NCBI GenBank assembly: GCA_023447635.1
Contig: JAEXNA010000151.1
Coordinates: 1 to 35,489 of the forward strand
DNA from: Vulcanimicrobiota bacterium
Lineage (GTDB): Bacteria > Vulcanimicrobiota > Xenobia > Xenobiales > JADMJV01
Reading direction: 5' to 3'
Length of the DNA stretch: 35,489 nucleotides
Shown here: positions 26,038 through 33,130 of the stretch, piece by piece
Position numbering within the stretch: the stretch's first letter is position 1
Layout: each line of letters begins with the position of its first letter
Notes under the pieces: generated by a model
Databases searched by the model: none
What the model was told of the DNA's origin: nothing
Seen by the model: only the letters and a program-made list of their open reading frames with translations
Position numbers and translations under genes: made by a program

Positions 26038-26772
26038 ATGAACATCCTCACCTCCACCGCCCCTAACACCCTCGTACGCACCTCGTCCCTGACCCCCGCC
26101 GCCCGTCCCGCCGTTGCCGAAGCCGCTCCCGCGCTTCCCGCCGAAAGCTTCGCCCCGTCCGAGTCCAGCGTGCTCGGCACCGCCCTGAAATCGGCCGTGG
26201 TTGGAGCCGCCTACGGCGCCCTGGTTGGAGGAAGCACCAACGCCCTCTACAGCGGCACCGACCTGATGACCGCCACCGCCGTGCACGCTGGAGGGATCCT
26301 GGTGGGAGGCGGACTCGGAGCCGTCGCCCTGGGCAAAGCGTTCCAGAAAAAGGCCGAGCCGCCCGCAGCCTACGCCCTCGGAGCGCTCGCCGGAACCGGC
26401 GTCACCTGGGCCACCTCGGCCTTCGGAATGCTGGCCTCTCCCGCTGTCGGAGTGGTAGCCGGAGCCACTCTGGGAGCCTTCTTCGGAGCCGTAGGTGGAG
26501 CCATCGTCGCCTCCAAAGGCACCAACGATCGCCCCGTTTCTGTGGGAGCCCCCACCCTGGGCTCCACCGCGGAACCCGGTCTGCCCAAAGCCGCCTGGAG
26601 CGGACTGGCCGTCGCCTACGGGGCCGCCGGCACCGCCATCACCGCCGCCATGGTCGCCAAAGGGATCGCCGGCAGCCTGACCCCCGGAATGGCAGCCGCT
26701 GGAGGCCTGGTCGCCGCCGGCGCCTTCGCCAACGCCTACCTCACCAACAAGACCGCTCAGATGAAAGGCTAG
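26038..26772 (+). CDS. Glycine-zipper protein, paralogue of the upstream gene
   Basis: 244 residues from ATG 26038, preceded by a moderate GAAAGG site. It has the same plan as the gene at 25520: a disordered Ala/Pro-rich N-terminus with AESFAPSESS, then several Gly-spaced hydrophobic segments (about 60-80, 83-102, 115-160, 190-235) interrupted by a short polar loop (KGTNDRPVSVG). Four or more membrane-like helices are possible. A terminator follows 52 bp after the stop. Probably a membrane or shell-forming protein; no function can be assigned. Confidence 0.75.
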   Translation: MNILTSTAPNTLVRTSSLTPAARPAVAEAAPALPAESFAPSESSVLGTALKSAVVGAAYGALVGGSTNALYSGTDLMTATAVHAGGILVGGGLGAVALGKAFQKKAEPPAAYALGALAGTGVTWATSAFGMLASPAVGVVAGATLGAFFGAVGGAIVASKGTNDRPVSVGAPTLGSTAEPGLPKAAWSGLAVAYGAAGTAITAAMVAKGIAGSLTPGMAAAGGLVAAGAFANAYLTNKTAQMKG

Positions 26773-26824
26773 CCTTATCTCGGCTCTTCGATAAAAGTTC
26801 TTCTACTAAGGAACACCTCGTCCC

Positions 26825-26855
26825 GGCCCACTGGAAACAGTGGGCCCTTTTTGTT
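26825..26855 (+). terminator. Rho-independent terminator
   Basis: GGCCCACTG (26825-26833), loop GAAA, CAGTGGGCC (26838-26846), then CTTTTTGTT. Strong stem with a GNRA tetraloop and a T run: it ends the glycine-zipper gene group. Confidence 0.92.
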
Positions 26856-26886
26856 GGAGAGAGGAGAGCGGGGAGGACGGAGCCGT

Positions 26887-26933
26887 CCCCGCGCGGGACC
26901 AAACCCTTGTAGGCTCCACCCCGCGCGGGACCA
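26887..26933. repeat. Two 15-bp direct repeats with inner palindromes
   Basis: CCCCGCGCGGGACCA occurs at 26887-26901 and 26919-26933; each contains the palindrome CCCGCGCGGG. They lie just downstream of the HNH gene's stop. Possibly part of its 3' end; role unknown. Confidence 0.5.
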
Positions 26934-26935
26934 GG

Positions 26936-28549
26936 TCAGCCGCTCGGTTCTGGTTGCGCTTGTCGGGGGCGGCTCTCGTCGCCACCCCTGGTCAGCCCAG
27001 AGTCAAATCCCGAACGTGGGAGAGTCGGCCCCCGCGGCTCTCGAGTCAGCGCTTTGCTGCGCGCGGCCTGCCAGTGCGGCTTGGCCAGGTAATCGCTCTG
27101 GTGATGACCGCTGTGGCACGGCCCGCAGAGCAGTTCCAGCGATTCCAGGTCGTTCGAGCCGCCCTCGCAAACCGGCCGTCGGTGATGCACATGAAGTCCC
27201 GCGTTAGCACATCCACAGCGCTCGCACTTTCGCCCCGCGCGCAGGTAGAGTGCCCGCAAGGTCGCCGCCGGCACCGCCTCGCGCCGTCTCTTGCTGGCGC
27301 CTCCAGCTGCCTGCTGCAGATCGGCCTCCTCGATATCTTTGCCTGGCGACTCTACGGTCGCTGAAGAGGTCGCCTCCGCGACCGACGGCGAGCCAGCTCC
27401 AGAATTAGAGGTAGACCCCGGGTACGGACCTGTCGGCCTGGCAGCTCGCCCCGGCTTCGAAGCCCTCTTAGTACCGGCGTCCTGTGTCGCTTGCCGAACT
27501 GCCTCGGCCGAAGCGGGCAGAGGCCCTTGCGCCGTCTCGTACCAACCCTGCTCGCCGTCGGCCGAGGTGTGCACTACGACCTGATACTTCAGCCGAGTTC
27601 GCGAGGTCGTCGAAGCCAGGTGCGCTTCGCACATCCGCACTACCGCCGCCGCCCGGTCCACGCGCCCGCCGATCTGAGCCTTCGCGCAGCGCTCGGACAT
27701 CTCGAAGAAGGCGTACTGGTCCGGCGTGAACTCGACCGTTACCCGAATCTTTTTCGCCGCCATATCGGCCAGCGACGGCGGGGCCAGAGGACGCTCCCTG
27801 CCCAGGTTTTCCTCCGCAAGGGGTCCGCCTGGTTCTACCGGGTCGGCCCTCTCGCCCGACACGTCCAGCTTTTCCGGATCGGCTCTCTCGACAGGCGGTT
27901 TGGCAGCAGGCGACTCCCCACTGGGGACTCGACGGGGAGCGTCTTCGGCGGACAGTGACGCCGGGCTTGCCGAAGACTCGGACTCCGCTGCAGGAACCTT
28001 TGACGACTCCGCCTCCTTGATGCGAGTCTGCTCTGCAGCCACCTGGTCGAACACCTCCTGGACATCGGGCGGCTGAACGAACGGCTTCTGCTTGAGCGAA
28101 GCGTTCAGTCCCTGTTGCTTTTTCCAGGCCCGAGGACTCATCGCGACGGCGCTGACCACCCGCGTCGAGTTGTGCTCGAGCGAGTAAGCCAACCAGGTCT
28201 TTTCGGTCTCTGGCGTGACTACCGACTGTAGAGCGCGAAGCTTACCCCAGCAGAGCAGCCCTTCCTGATAGGCGGCCGAGAACAGCGGCAGATGTTCCAA
28301 CGCCCGCGCGGTCAACATCAGCAGATACGCCTTTTTGCCCGACAGCTTCAGCGACTTCTCGGCATACTCGTTGAGTGAAGCGTAGCCCAGGTCCAGGTAG
28401 CGCTTGTTACGCGCCGTGGCCAGCAGACAAACACCCATCTTCCACTCGGAAGCTCCCAGGTCGTTCCGGATCCGTAGGTTCACCCCGTGCAGCTTCTGCG
28501 GCGCCAACCGCTTCAGCTTTCTCAACGATCTTTTCAGACACAAAGACAT
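26936..28549 (-). CDS. HNH endonuclease domain protein, 13E12/DUF222-like
   Basis: 537 residues from ATG 28549. The N-terminal 150 residues are helical and resemble the region found before HNH domains in 13E12-type repeats (NEYAEKSLKLSGKKAYLL, then a Leu/Pro segment and WLAYSLEHNSTRVVSAV). A long low-complexity linker rich in Ala, Pro, Ser and Glu (about 155-265) follows, then a predicted alpha/beta segment (KIRVTVEFTPDQYAFFEMSE), another linker, and the HNH domain near residues 430-480. That domain has Cys442 and Cys445 (CERC), His455-His456 (HVHHRRPV), and a second CxxC (CGPC) with a final HH. Metal-binding and catalytic His residues are present, so nuclease activity is possible. Copy B of the 19-bp palindrome lies within its coding sequence, and copy C lies upstream of its start. 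It may be a domesticated or selfish element. Confidence 0.8.
   Translation of the reverse strand: MSLCLKRSLRKLKRLAPQKLHGVNLRIRNDLGASEWKMGVCLLATARNKRYLDLGYASLNEYAEKSLKLSGKKAYLLMLTARALEHLPLFSAAYQEGLLCWGKLRALQSVVTPETEKTWLAYSLEHNSTRVVSAVAMSPRAWKKQQGLNASLKQKPFVQPPDVQEVFDQVAAEQTRIKEAESSKVPAAESESSASPASLSAEDAPRRVPSGESPAAKPPVERADPEKLDVSGERADPVEPGGPLAEENLGRERPLAPPSLADMAAKKIRVTVEFTPDQYAFFEMSERCAKAQIGGRVDRAAAVVRMCEAHLASTTSRTRLKYQVVVHTSADGEQGWYETAQGPLPASAEAVRQATQDAGTKRASKPGRAARPTGPYPGSTSNSGAGSPSVAEATSSATVESPGKDIEEADLQQAAGGASKRRREAVPAATLRALYLRAGRKCERCGCANAGLHVHHRRPVCEGGSNDLESLELLCGPCHSGHHQSDYLAKPHWQAARSKALTREPRGPTLPRSGFDSGLTRGGDESRPRQAQPEPSG
27912..27930. repeat. 19-bp palindrome, copy B (inside HNH gene)
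   Basis: Exact match to GANTCCCCASTGGGGANTC; in the gene's frame it encodes VPSGES in a linker, so the site is tolerated there without breaking a domain. Confidence 0.6.
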
Positions 28550-28748
28550 CGATGCCCCCCGACACGTTTTTGTTGAACTTTCCCAGGACTTCTCGAGTTC
28601 GCTGCAGACACCTTTCTTCTGTGTGAAATTTTGTTCACTATTTCGTTGAGACTTCTACGACAAGGTGTCGAGATTCCCCACTGGGGATTTCGGTGGGAGG
28701 CCGGGGCGGTTGGAGGCAGAAACGGGCGGGTGGAGCCGGAGAGGCTCG
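28550..28748. promoter_or_regulatory. Divergent control region, HNH gene / lipoprotein
   Basis: 199 bp between divergent genes. The part next to the HNH gene (28590-28665) is AT-richer and holds a small dyad GTGAA-ATTTTG-TTCAC (28624-28639), likely within the leftward promoter. The 19-bp palindrome copy C follows. No -35/-10 pair is certain. Confidence 0.35.
28672..28690. repeat. 19-bp palindrome, copy C
   Basis: Same palindrome as at 16482 and 27912 with one mismatch at its last base. Sits between the HNH gene and the first lipoprotein copy, 72 bp before that gene's start. Confidence 0.6.
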
Positions 28749-29456
28749 CTGGAGGGTAACTATGAAGAAAATGATTCCGATATTGCTGCTTGCGGGCAGC
28801 GCCATTCTTAGCGGGTGTGGCGATTCGAACGACTACAACCAGGTCAGCGGTCAGCAGGGCAATCCCAACCCGTTCACGCCAACGCCGCCTGTGGCCGTCA
28901 ATGACGTCTACGCGACGGATGAAGACGATGCCATCACCCTGACCGCAGCTCAAGGCGTGCTGGCCAACGACCAGGTCAACGACCAGGCGGCCAACGTGAC
29001 CGTGGCGTTTCCGACGACCACCGCGCAGGGCGGAACCATCACCCAGAGCGCCAACACTGGCGCCTTCACCTACACCCCTGCTCTAGGCTTCACAGGGACG
29101 GATAGCTTCACGTACACGCTGACCAACAGCGTCGCCAGCGACACCGCGACCGTGACCATCGAGGTCGACGCCGCCGTGGTGGCTCAGGGCTACTTCGTCG
29201 ATTCGGCCAACGGCAACGACACCACCGCCGACTTCGACACCGGCGCTCCTTACGCCACCATCCAAGCCGCCGTCCTAGCGGCCCCGGTGAACTCGGACAT
29301 CGTAGTCCGCCCCGGCAACCACACCGGCTCGGTCACGCTGAAGAACGGCCAGCGCCTGCTTGGTTCGGGCTCGGCGCTGGTCAACGCGCAGGGCACGGTA
29401 AGACCTCAATTGACCGGACCCGTACTGCTGGCCGACGGCAACACGCTCGATTTCTT
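28749..29456. repeat. Conserved left arm, copy 1 (repeated at 30890-31597)
   Basis: From CTGGAGGGTAAC just before the lipoprotein start to codon 231, this segment is nearly identical to 30890-31597, with scattered and mostly synonymous differences. Similarity stops abruptly on the upstream side at the CTGGAGGG ribosome site and fades at about codon 232 downstream. It looks like a tract homogenised by gene conversion or a recent duplication. Confidence 0.85.
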
Positions 29457-30027
29457 AAGGATTGAGAACTCTGCGGATGACGGTGTTCAGGGTGACAACC
29501 GCGACGGTGGGACGATCACGAATTGCGAGATCATCAATCCCGCTGGGGATGGCATCCAGCTCGAGCCAGCCTTCGGTCGATGGGTCATTACTGAGAATGT
29601 CATTGTGGATGCTGGCGCTGCGGGAATAATTGCTGACGGCGATGAGGCTCTAGCCTCCACGTACATAATTAACGACAATGTAATCGAAAATAGCGCATTT
29701 AACGCTATCGGAATGTTTGTTAACCAAACGGGTAGCCTATTGGCACAAGTTAACAGAAACGAAATGTCCGAAAACGGACTTACAGTCGAGATAACAGTGA
29801 CCCAGCAGGCGAGCTTGAGGTTGGACCTAGAAGACAATATGAATGACGGGGACTACGTTTTATTCCAAGCGAATACGGGGGCTACAATTGAGGTAGAGCA
29901 GTTGTCAACGCTAACTCAGGCAAAGCCCTCCGGCGCCGGGAATACGGGCAACGTCGACATTGTGCTCACTTCAGGCTCATCTCAACCTACTGAAGTGCCA
30001 GACGGTACTTTCAATTTCAACGACTAA
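28762..30027 (+). CDS. Surface lipoprotein: cadherin-like domain plus DUF1565-like beta-helix (copy 1)
   Basis: 421 residues from ATG 28762, which follows GGAGGG; the longer open frame is shadow. Lipoprotein signal with LSGC (Cys19). After a Gln/Asn/Pro linker, residues about 44-135 form a cadherin-like Ig domain (AVNDVYATDEDDAITLTA to TATVTIEV). Residues about 143-420 form a parallel beta-helix of the DUF1565/pectate-lyase-like type (YFVDSANGNDTT, PYATIQAAVLA, DIVVRPGN). Anchored in the outer membrane, it probably acts in adhesion or glycan binding; no catalytic site is seen. Residues 1-277 differ from copy 2 at only six positions, while the last 144 agree at about half. The 3' third is AT-richer (29641-29700 is 40 percent GC; 29221-29280 is 68 percent) with different codon use, a sign of mosaic origin. 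Confidence 0.85.
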   Translation: MKKMIPILLLAGSAILSGCGDSNDYNQVSGQQGNPNPFTPTPPVAVNDVYATDEDDAITLTAAQGVLANDQVNDQAANVTVAFPTTTAQGGTITQSANTGAFTYTPALGFTGTDSFTYTLTNSVASDTATVTIEVDAAVVAQGYFVDSANGNDTTADFDTGAPYATIQAAVLAAPVNSDIVVRPGNHTGSVTLKNGQRLLGSGSALVNAQGTVRPQLTGPVLLADGNTLDFLRIENSADDGVQGDNRDGGTITNCEIINPAGDGIQLEPAFGRWVITENVIVDAGAAGIIADGDEALASTYIINDNVIENSAFNAIGMFVNQTGSLLAQVNRNEMSENGLTVEITVTQQASLRLDLEDNMNDGDYVLFQANTGATIEVEQLSTLTQAKPSGAGNTGNVDIVLTSGSSQPTEVPDGTFNFND

Positions 30028-30035
30028 AAAGACCA

Positions 30036-30084
30036 AGTCGACAGAGTAAACCCTGGGTGTGAGCCAAGTTTTGCTCTGTCGACT
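30036..30084. terminator. Hairpin between convergent genes (copy 1)
   Basis: Perfect 11-bp arms AGTCGACAGAG (30036-30046) and CTCTGTCGACT (30074-30084) with a 27-nt loop, lying between the stop of the lipoprotein and the stop of the leftward partner. Likely bidirectional, though without a T run. Unrelated in sequence to the terminator of copy 2. Confidence 0.55.
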
Positions 30085-30087
30085 GGT

Positions 30088-30840
30088 TCAGTCCTCAATG
30101 CGCTGGCGATAGCTCTTCCACATCAAACACTCAAGCTCACTTTGGATTGACAGGAAGCTGTTTAGGTCTAACTTGAAGATCTCGCTTTGTTCCAGGGACC
30201 CGTCACTGAAGGCGCTGAGGTAATTGGTCCACTCGTCCGACTTAGTTAGACTGGGGCGCTGATGGAGTCGAATTCCCTGCCACTGGCTACCGCCCCCGGC
30301 GAGCCGTCCTGATTCTTGTAGCGAACTTGAACGGCTCCTCTCCCATTGATAGGAAGTTTGGATAGGACTTTGGCCAAGGAGCGCAGTTCTGGGAGAGAAG
30401 ACTCAGTGAATGGCACGAATCGACCCTGAAATTCCCAACCCACGACTAGCCCCAGCCGCGATATCCGACCAGGTTGAGAGGCGACAAGATTCAACTGCTC
30501 ATCCACCACCACCTCAAAGTCCGTAACCCCCGGGACCTGGACCATGTTCACCCGGTCCAACTCCGTGGTCCCATCCACCCGCGCGCTGACCACGGCCCCA
30601 ACAATCGTCGAATCCTGCGCCTTAAAACTGCCCTTCGTGTAAACCAGCCCCTGGACCCGAGTCCCATCCTCCTGGCCTTTCCCCTGGACAACAACATCCC
30701 CATCCGCCACCAAAGCCACCAGATCCGACTCCAGATTCACCTTCCCCGTCACCGTCAGCGGCCTGTTGACATAGAGCAGCCCCGAGTCCAACTTCAGGTC
30801 TCTAGGTTGGGTCAGGGGATACTTGCAAAGAAAACAGCAG
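30088..30840 (-). pseudogene. Beta-helix surface protein, 5'-truncated and frameshifted (copy 1)
   Basis: A fragment homologous to the leftward gene at 34760-35489. Reading leftward it begins near KLDSGLLYVN (about 30800). It continues through the nearly identical core (LVYTKGSFKAQDSTIVGAVV, LDRVNMVQVPGVTDFEVVVD), then diverges. The first frame stops at 30246. Shifting frame by one base restores the family C-terminus (SEIFKLDLNSFLSIQSELE), with a TGA at 30090-30088. Compared with the other copy it lacks an 18-residue beta-helix turn after TGK. The 5' part is gone: about 60 bp past the last recognisable residues begins the second lipoprotein unit. It is probably not functional. Confidence 0.75.
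30501..30760. repeat. Conserved right arm, copy 1 (repeated at 35165-35489)
   Basis: High nucleotide similarity with 35165 onward, starting near TCCACCACCACCTCAAAGTC and covering the beta-helix core of the leftward gene; copy 1 lacks 54 bp near its right end. Outside this arm, toward the gene's 3' end, the copies are strongly diverged. Confidence 0.75.
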
Positions 30841-30902
30841 GCGGACGAACCATCCTCAAGAACGAAACGGGACAGGCCCAACCAGGGCCCTGGAGGGTAA
30901 CT

Positions 30903-32168
30903 ATGAAGAAAATGATCCCGATATTGCTGCTTGCGGGCAGCGCCATCCTTAGCGGGTGTGGCGACTCGAACGACTACAACCAGGTCAGCGGCCAGCAGGG
31001 CAACCCCAACCCGGTCACGCCAACGCCGCCTGTGGCCGTCAACGACGTGTACGCCACAGATGAAGACGACGCCATCACCCTGACGGCCGCTCAGGGCGTG
31101 TTGGCCAACGACCAGGTCAACGACCAGGCGGCCAACGTGACGGTGGCGTTCCCGACGACCACGGCCCAGGGCGGAACCATCACCCAGAGCGCCAACACCG
31201 GCGCCTTCACCTACACCCCCGCGCTGGGCTTTGCTGGGACGGACAGCTTCACGTACACGCTGACCAACAGCGTCGCCAGCGACACCGCCACCGTGACCAT
31301 CGAGGTCGACGCCGCCGTGGTGGCTCAGGGCTACTTCGTCGATTCGGCCAACGGCAACGACACCACCGCCGACTTCGACACCGGCGCTCCGTACGCCACC
31401 ATCCAGGCCGCCGTCTTGGCCGCACCCGTCAACTCCGACATCGTGGTCCGTCCGGGTAACTACACTGGCTCGGTCACGCTGAAGAACGGCCAACGCCTGC
31501 TAGGCTCGGGTTCGGCGCTGGTCAACGCGCAAGGCGTCGTAAGACCCCAGTTGACCGGACCCGTACTGCTGGCCGACGGCAACACGCTCGACTTCCTGCG
31601 CATCGAGAATTCCGCTGACGATGGCGTTCAGGGCGACAATCGTAATGGTGGTACTATTACCAATTGTGAGATCGTCAATCCGGCCGGCGATGGTATCCAA
31701 CTCGAGCCAGCCTTCGGTCGGTGGGTCATCACAGGCAACATCATCAGCGACGCAGGTTCAGCGGGGATCATCGCTGATACGGCGGGGACCAATTCTGCCA
31801 CCTATATTATCAATGACAATGAAATTACTGGTAGCCAATTCAACGCCATCGGGATGTTTTCGGATGATAACGCTGACGTATTAGTCCAAATTGTTGGGAA
31901 CGACATGTCTGGCAACGGACTCACAGTGGAAATTTCCGCCACTGACACGTCGTCCTTCCGACTTGACCTAGAGGATAACGCGAACGACAACGAATACGGG
32001 ATTTTTAGATCCAATTCTGGAGCTGTTCTTGAGATCGAACAGCTTTCAGTGTTAATACAGCCTAAGCCTGGAGGAGCGGGCAATACTGGTACCGTTGACA
32101 TTTCTGATGGGCCGCTTTCGGCACCACCCGTCGAAGTTCCGAACGGAACATTTGACTTCAGCAACTGA
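30903..32168 (+). CDS. Surface lipoprotein: cadherin-like domain plus DUF1565-like beta-helix (copy 2)
   Basis: 421 residues from ATG 30903, same length and plan as the gene at 28762, with the same ribosome site and LSGC lipobox (Cys19). Substitutions in residues 1-277 are F38V, T111A, H187Y, T212V, D248N and I258V. After WVIT (residue 277) the proteins diverge to roughly half identity, but short motifs are kept at the same places (YIINDN, FNAIGMF, LTVEI, RLDLEDN, GAGNTG). So the C-terminal fold is retained and its surface varies. The 3' third is again AT-richer than the 5' part. The spacing to its convergent partner was altered by the IS66 insertion but both reading frames survive. Confidence 0.85.
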   Translation: MKKMIPILLLAGSAILSGCGDSNDYNQVSGQQGNPNPVTPTPPVAVNDVYATDEDDAITLTAAQGVLANDQVNDQAANVTVAFPTTTAQGGTITQSANTGAFTYTPALGFAGTDSFTYTLTNSVASDTATVTIEVDAAVVAQGYFVDSANGNDTTADFDTGAPYATIQAAVLAAPVNSDIVVRPGNYTGSVTLKNGQRLLGSGSALVNAQGVVRPQLTGPVLLADGNTLDFLRIENSADDGVQGDNRNGGTITNCEIVNPAGDGIQLEPAFGRWVITGNIISDAGSAGIIADTAGTNSATYIINDNEITGSQFNAIGMFSDDNADVLVQIVGNDMSGNGLTVEISATDTSSFRLDLEDNANDNEYGIFRSNSGAVLEIEQLSVLIQPKPGGAGNTGTVDISDGPLSAPPVEVPNGTFDFSN

Positions 32169-32184
32169 AAGAGTCTGCTCAATG

Positions 32185-32217
32185 AAAGAGGCTCCCTACA
32201 GGGGAGCCTCTTTTATT
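32185..32217 (+). terminator. Rho-independent terminator, interrupted by the IS
   Basis: AAAGAGGCTCCC (32185-32196), short loop, GGGAGCCTCTTT (32202-32213), then TTATT. It ends the second lipoprotein gene. The IS66 element is inserted at the end of its T tract; CTTTTATT (32210-32217) is one of the two target duplications. The stem is intact, so it should still work. Confidence 0.9.
32210..32217. repeat. IS66 target-site duplication, left
   Basis: CTTTTATT, identical to 34757-34764. Confidence 0.9.
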
Positions 32218-32230
32218 GTGTGCTTTCCAC
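32218..32230. repeat. IS66 left terminal inverted repeat
   Basis: GTGTGCTTTCCAC, an exact inverted match to the right end, after which the ends differ. Confidence 0.9.
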
Positions 32231-32296
32231 AATCTCACCTAGTTCCGCGCGGCCCGACCCAGTATGGTCGAAGCACCAAACAACGGAGGTGCGACG

Positions 32297-32722
32297 ATGG
32301 GAAATCAACTGGAGCAAAGACCGCTGGAGCTGGAGTTGGCTGGAGTCAAGCAGGCGCTCGACGATTGGCGTCGGCGGGAGAAGCCGCCAAAGCCGATCCC
32401 AGCGCCGATTTGGAGCGAAGCCGTGTCGCTGGCCAAGCGCTACGGCGTCGGTCCAGTCGCGGCCGGTCTCAAGCTGGATTACGCCAAGCTCAAGGCTAAG
32501 CTCGCTGCCGCAATCGGCAGCAACGTAGGAGACGCTGCGCTGCGACCAATTGCGCCGACATTTGTCGAGCTATTCGGGACGGCGGCAATTCCCGCCCCGC
32601 CTACGACCACTATCGAGCGCTGCGTGCTGCGTATCGAGTCTCCGCAGGGCGTTCGTGTCCGTGTTGACCTTGTTGACATTGGGACGGCTGAGTTAACGGC
32701 ACTGCTGAAGGAGCTGATCTGA
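32297..32722 (+). CDS. tnpA: IS66 accessory protein TnpA-like
   Basis: 141 residues from ATG 32297 with GGAGGT 6 bp upstream; the frame is open 11 codons further but without a ribosome site. A predicted helix-turn-helix (WSEAVSLAKRYGVGPVAAGL) fits the first gene of IS66 elements, needed with Orf2 for transposition. The C-terminal part (TIERCVLRIESPQGVRVRV) resembles the region shared by many IS66 first genes. Its TGA overlaps the next ATG (TGATG). Confidence 0.85.
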   Translation: MGNQLEQRPLELELAGVKQALDDWRRREKPPKPIPAPIWSEAVSLAKRYGVGPVAAGLKLDYAKLKAKLAAAIGSNVGDAALRPIAPTFVELFGTAAIPAPPTTTIERCVLRIESPQGVRVRVDLVDIGTAELTALLKELI

Positions 32723-33099
32723 TGCTTCAGCTTGCACCTCAGATGAGGATTCTCGTCGCGGTCGAGCCGGTCGACGGTCGCAAAGGCATTGATGGATTGG
32801 CGCAGCTGTGTCGGGAACGGCTGTCCGAAGATCCGTTCTCGGGTGCCATTTTCGTCTTTCGCAACCGCGCCGGAACGTCGGTGCGATTGCTCACCTATGA
32901 CGGTCGAGGTTTCTGGCTCGCTCAGAAGCGCCTCTCCCAAGGCCGCTTCAGAGCTTGGCCTAAGGGCGACCAGGCCGAGTATCTGCTTGAGCCCCACCAG
33001 GTGCACGTCTTGCTGGCTGCGGGCAACCCCGACAGCGCCAAAGGTGCGCCTATCTGGCGAGCAGTGACACCAGCCAAAAATCTCGGCGTGCCGGCATGA
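32722..33099 (+). CDS. tnpB: IS66 Orf2 protein TnpB
   Basis: 125 residues from ATG 32722. Clear IS66 Orf2 sequence: VDGRKGIDGLAQLCRERL, PFSGAIFVFRNRAGTSVRLL, YDGRGFWLAQKRLSQGRF. Required for transposition in studied IS66 members, mechanism unclear. Translationally coupled to the gene before it. The usual length of about 115-125 residues suggests it is intact. Confidence 0.95.
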   Translation: MLQLAPQMRILVAVEPVDGRKGIDGLAQLCRERLSEDPFSGAIFVFRNRAGTSVRLLTYDGRGFWLAQKRLSQGRFRAWPKGDQAEYLLEPHQVHVLLAAGNPDSAKGAPIWRAVTPAKNLGVPA

Positions 33100-33130
33100 T
33101 ATTGTGTGTCGATGGAGAAGGCCAGCACTG

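Noticed and set aside
30474..30902. Extended N-terminus of 143 residues for the second lipoprotein
   Set aside because: It is antisense to the beta-helix fragment; a ribosome site and lipoprotein signal place the start at 30903, as in copy 1.
30246..31493. A 415-codon minus-strand gene spanning both the beta-helix fragment and the second lipoprotein
   Set aside because: Its first half is antisense to the lipoprotein and has no family resemblance; only the part below about 30840 matches the beta-helix gene.
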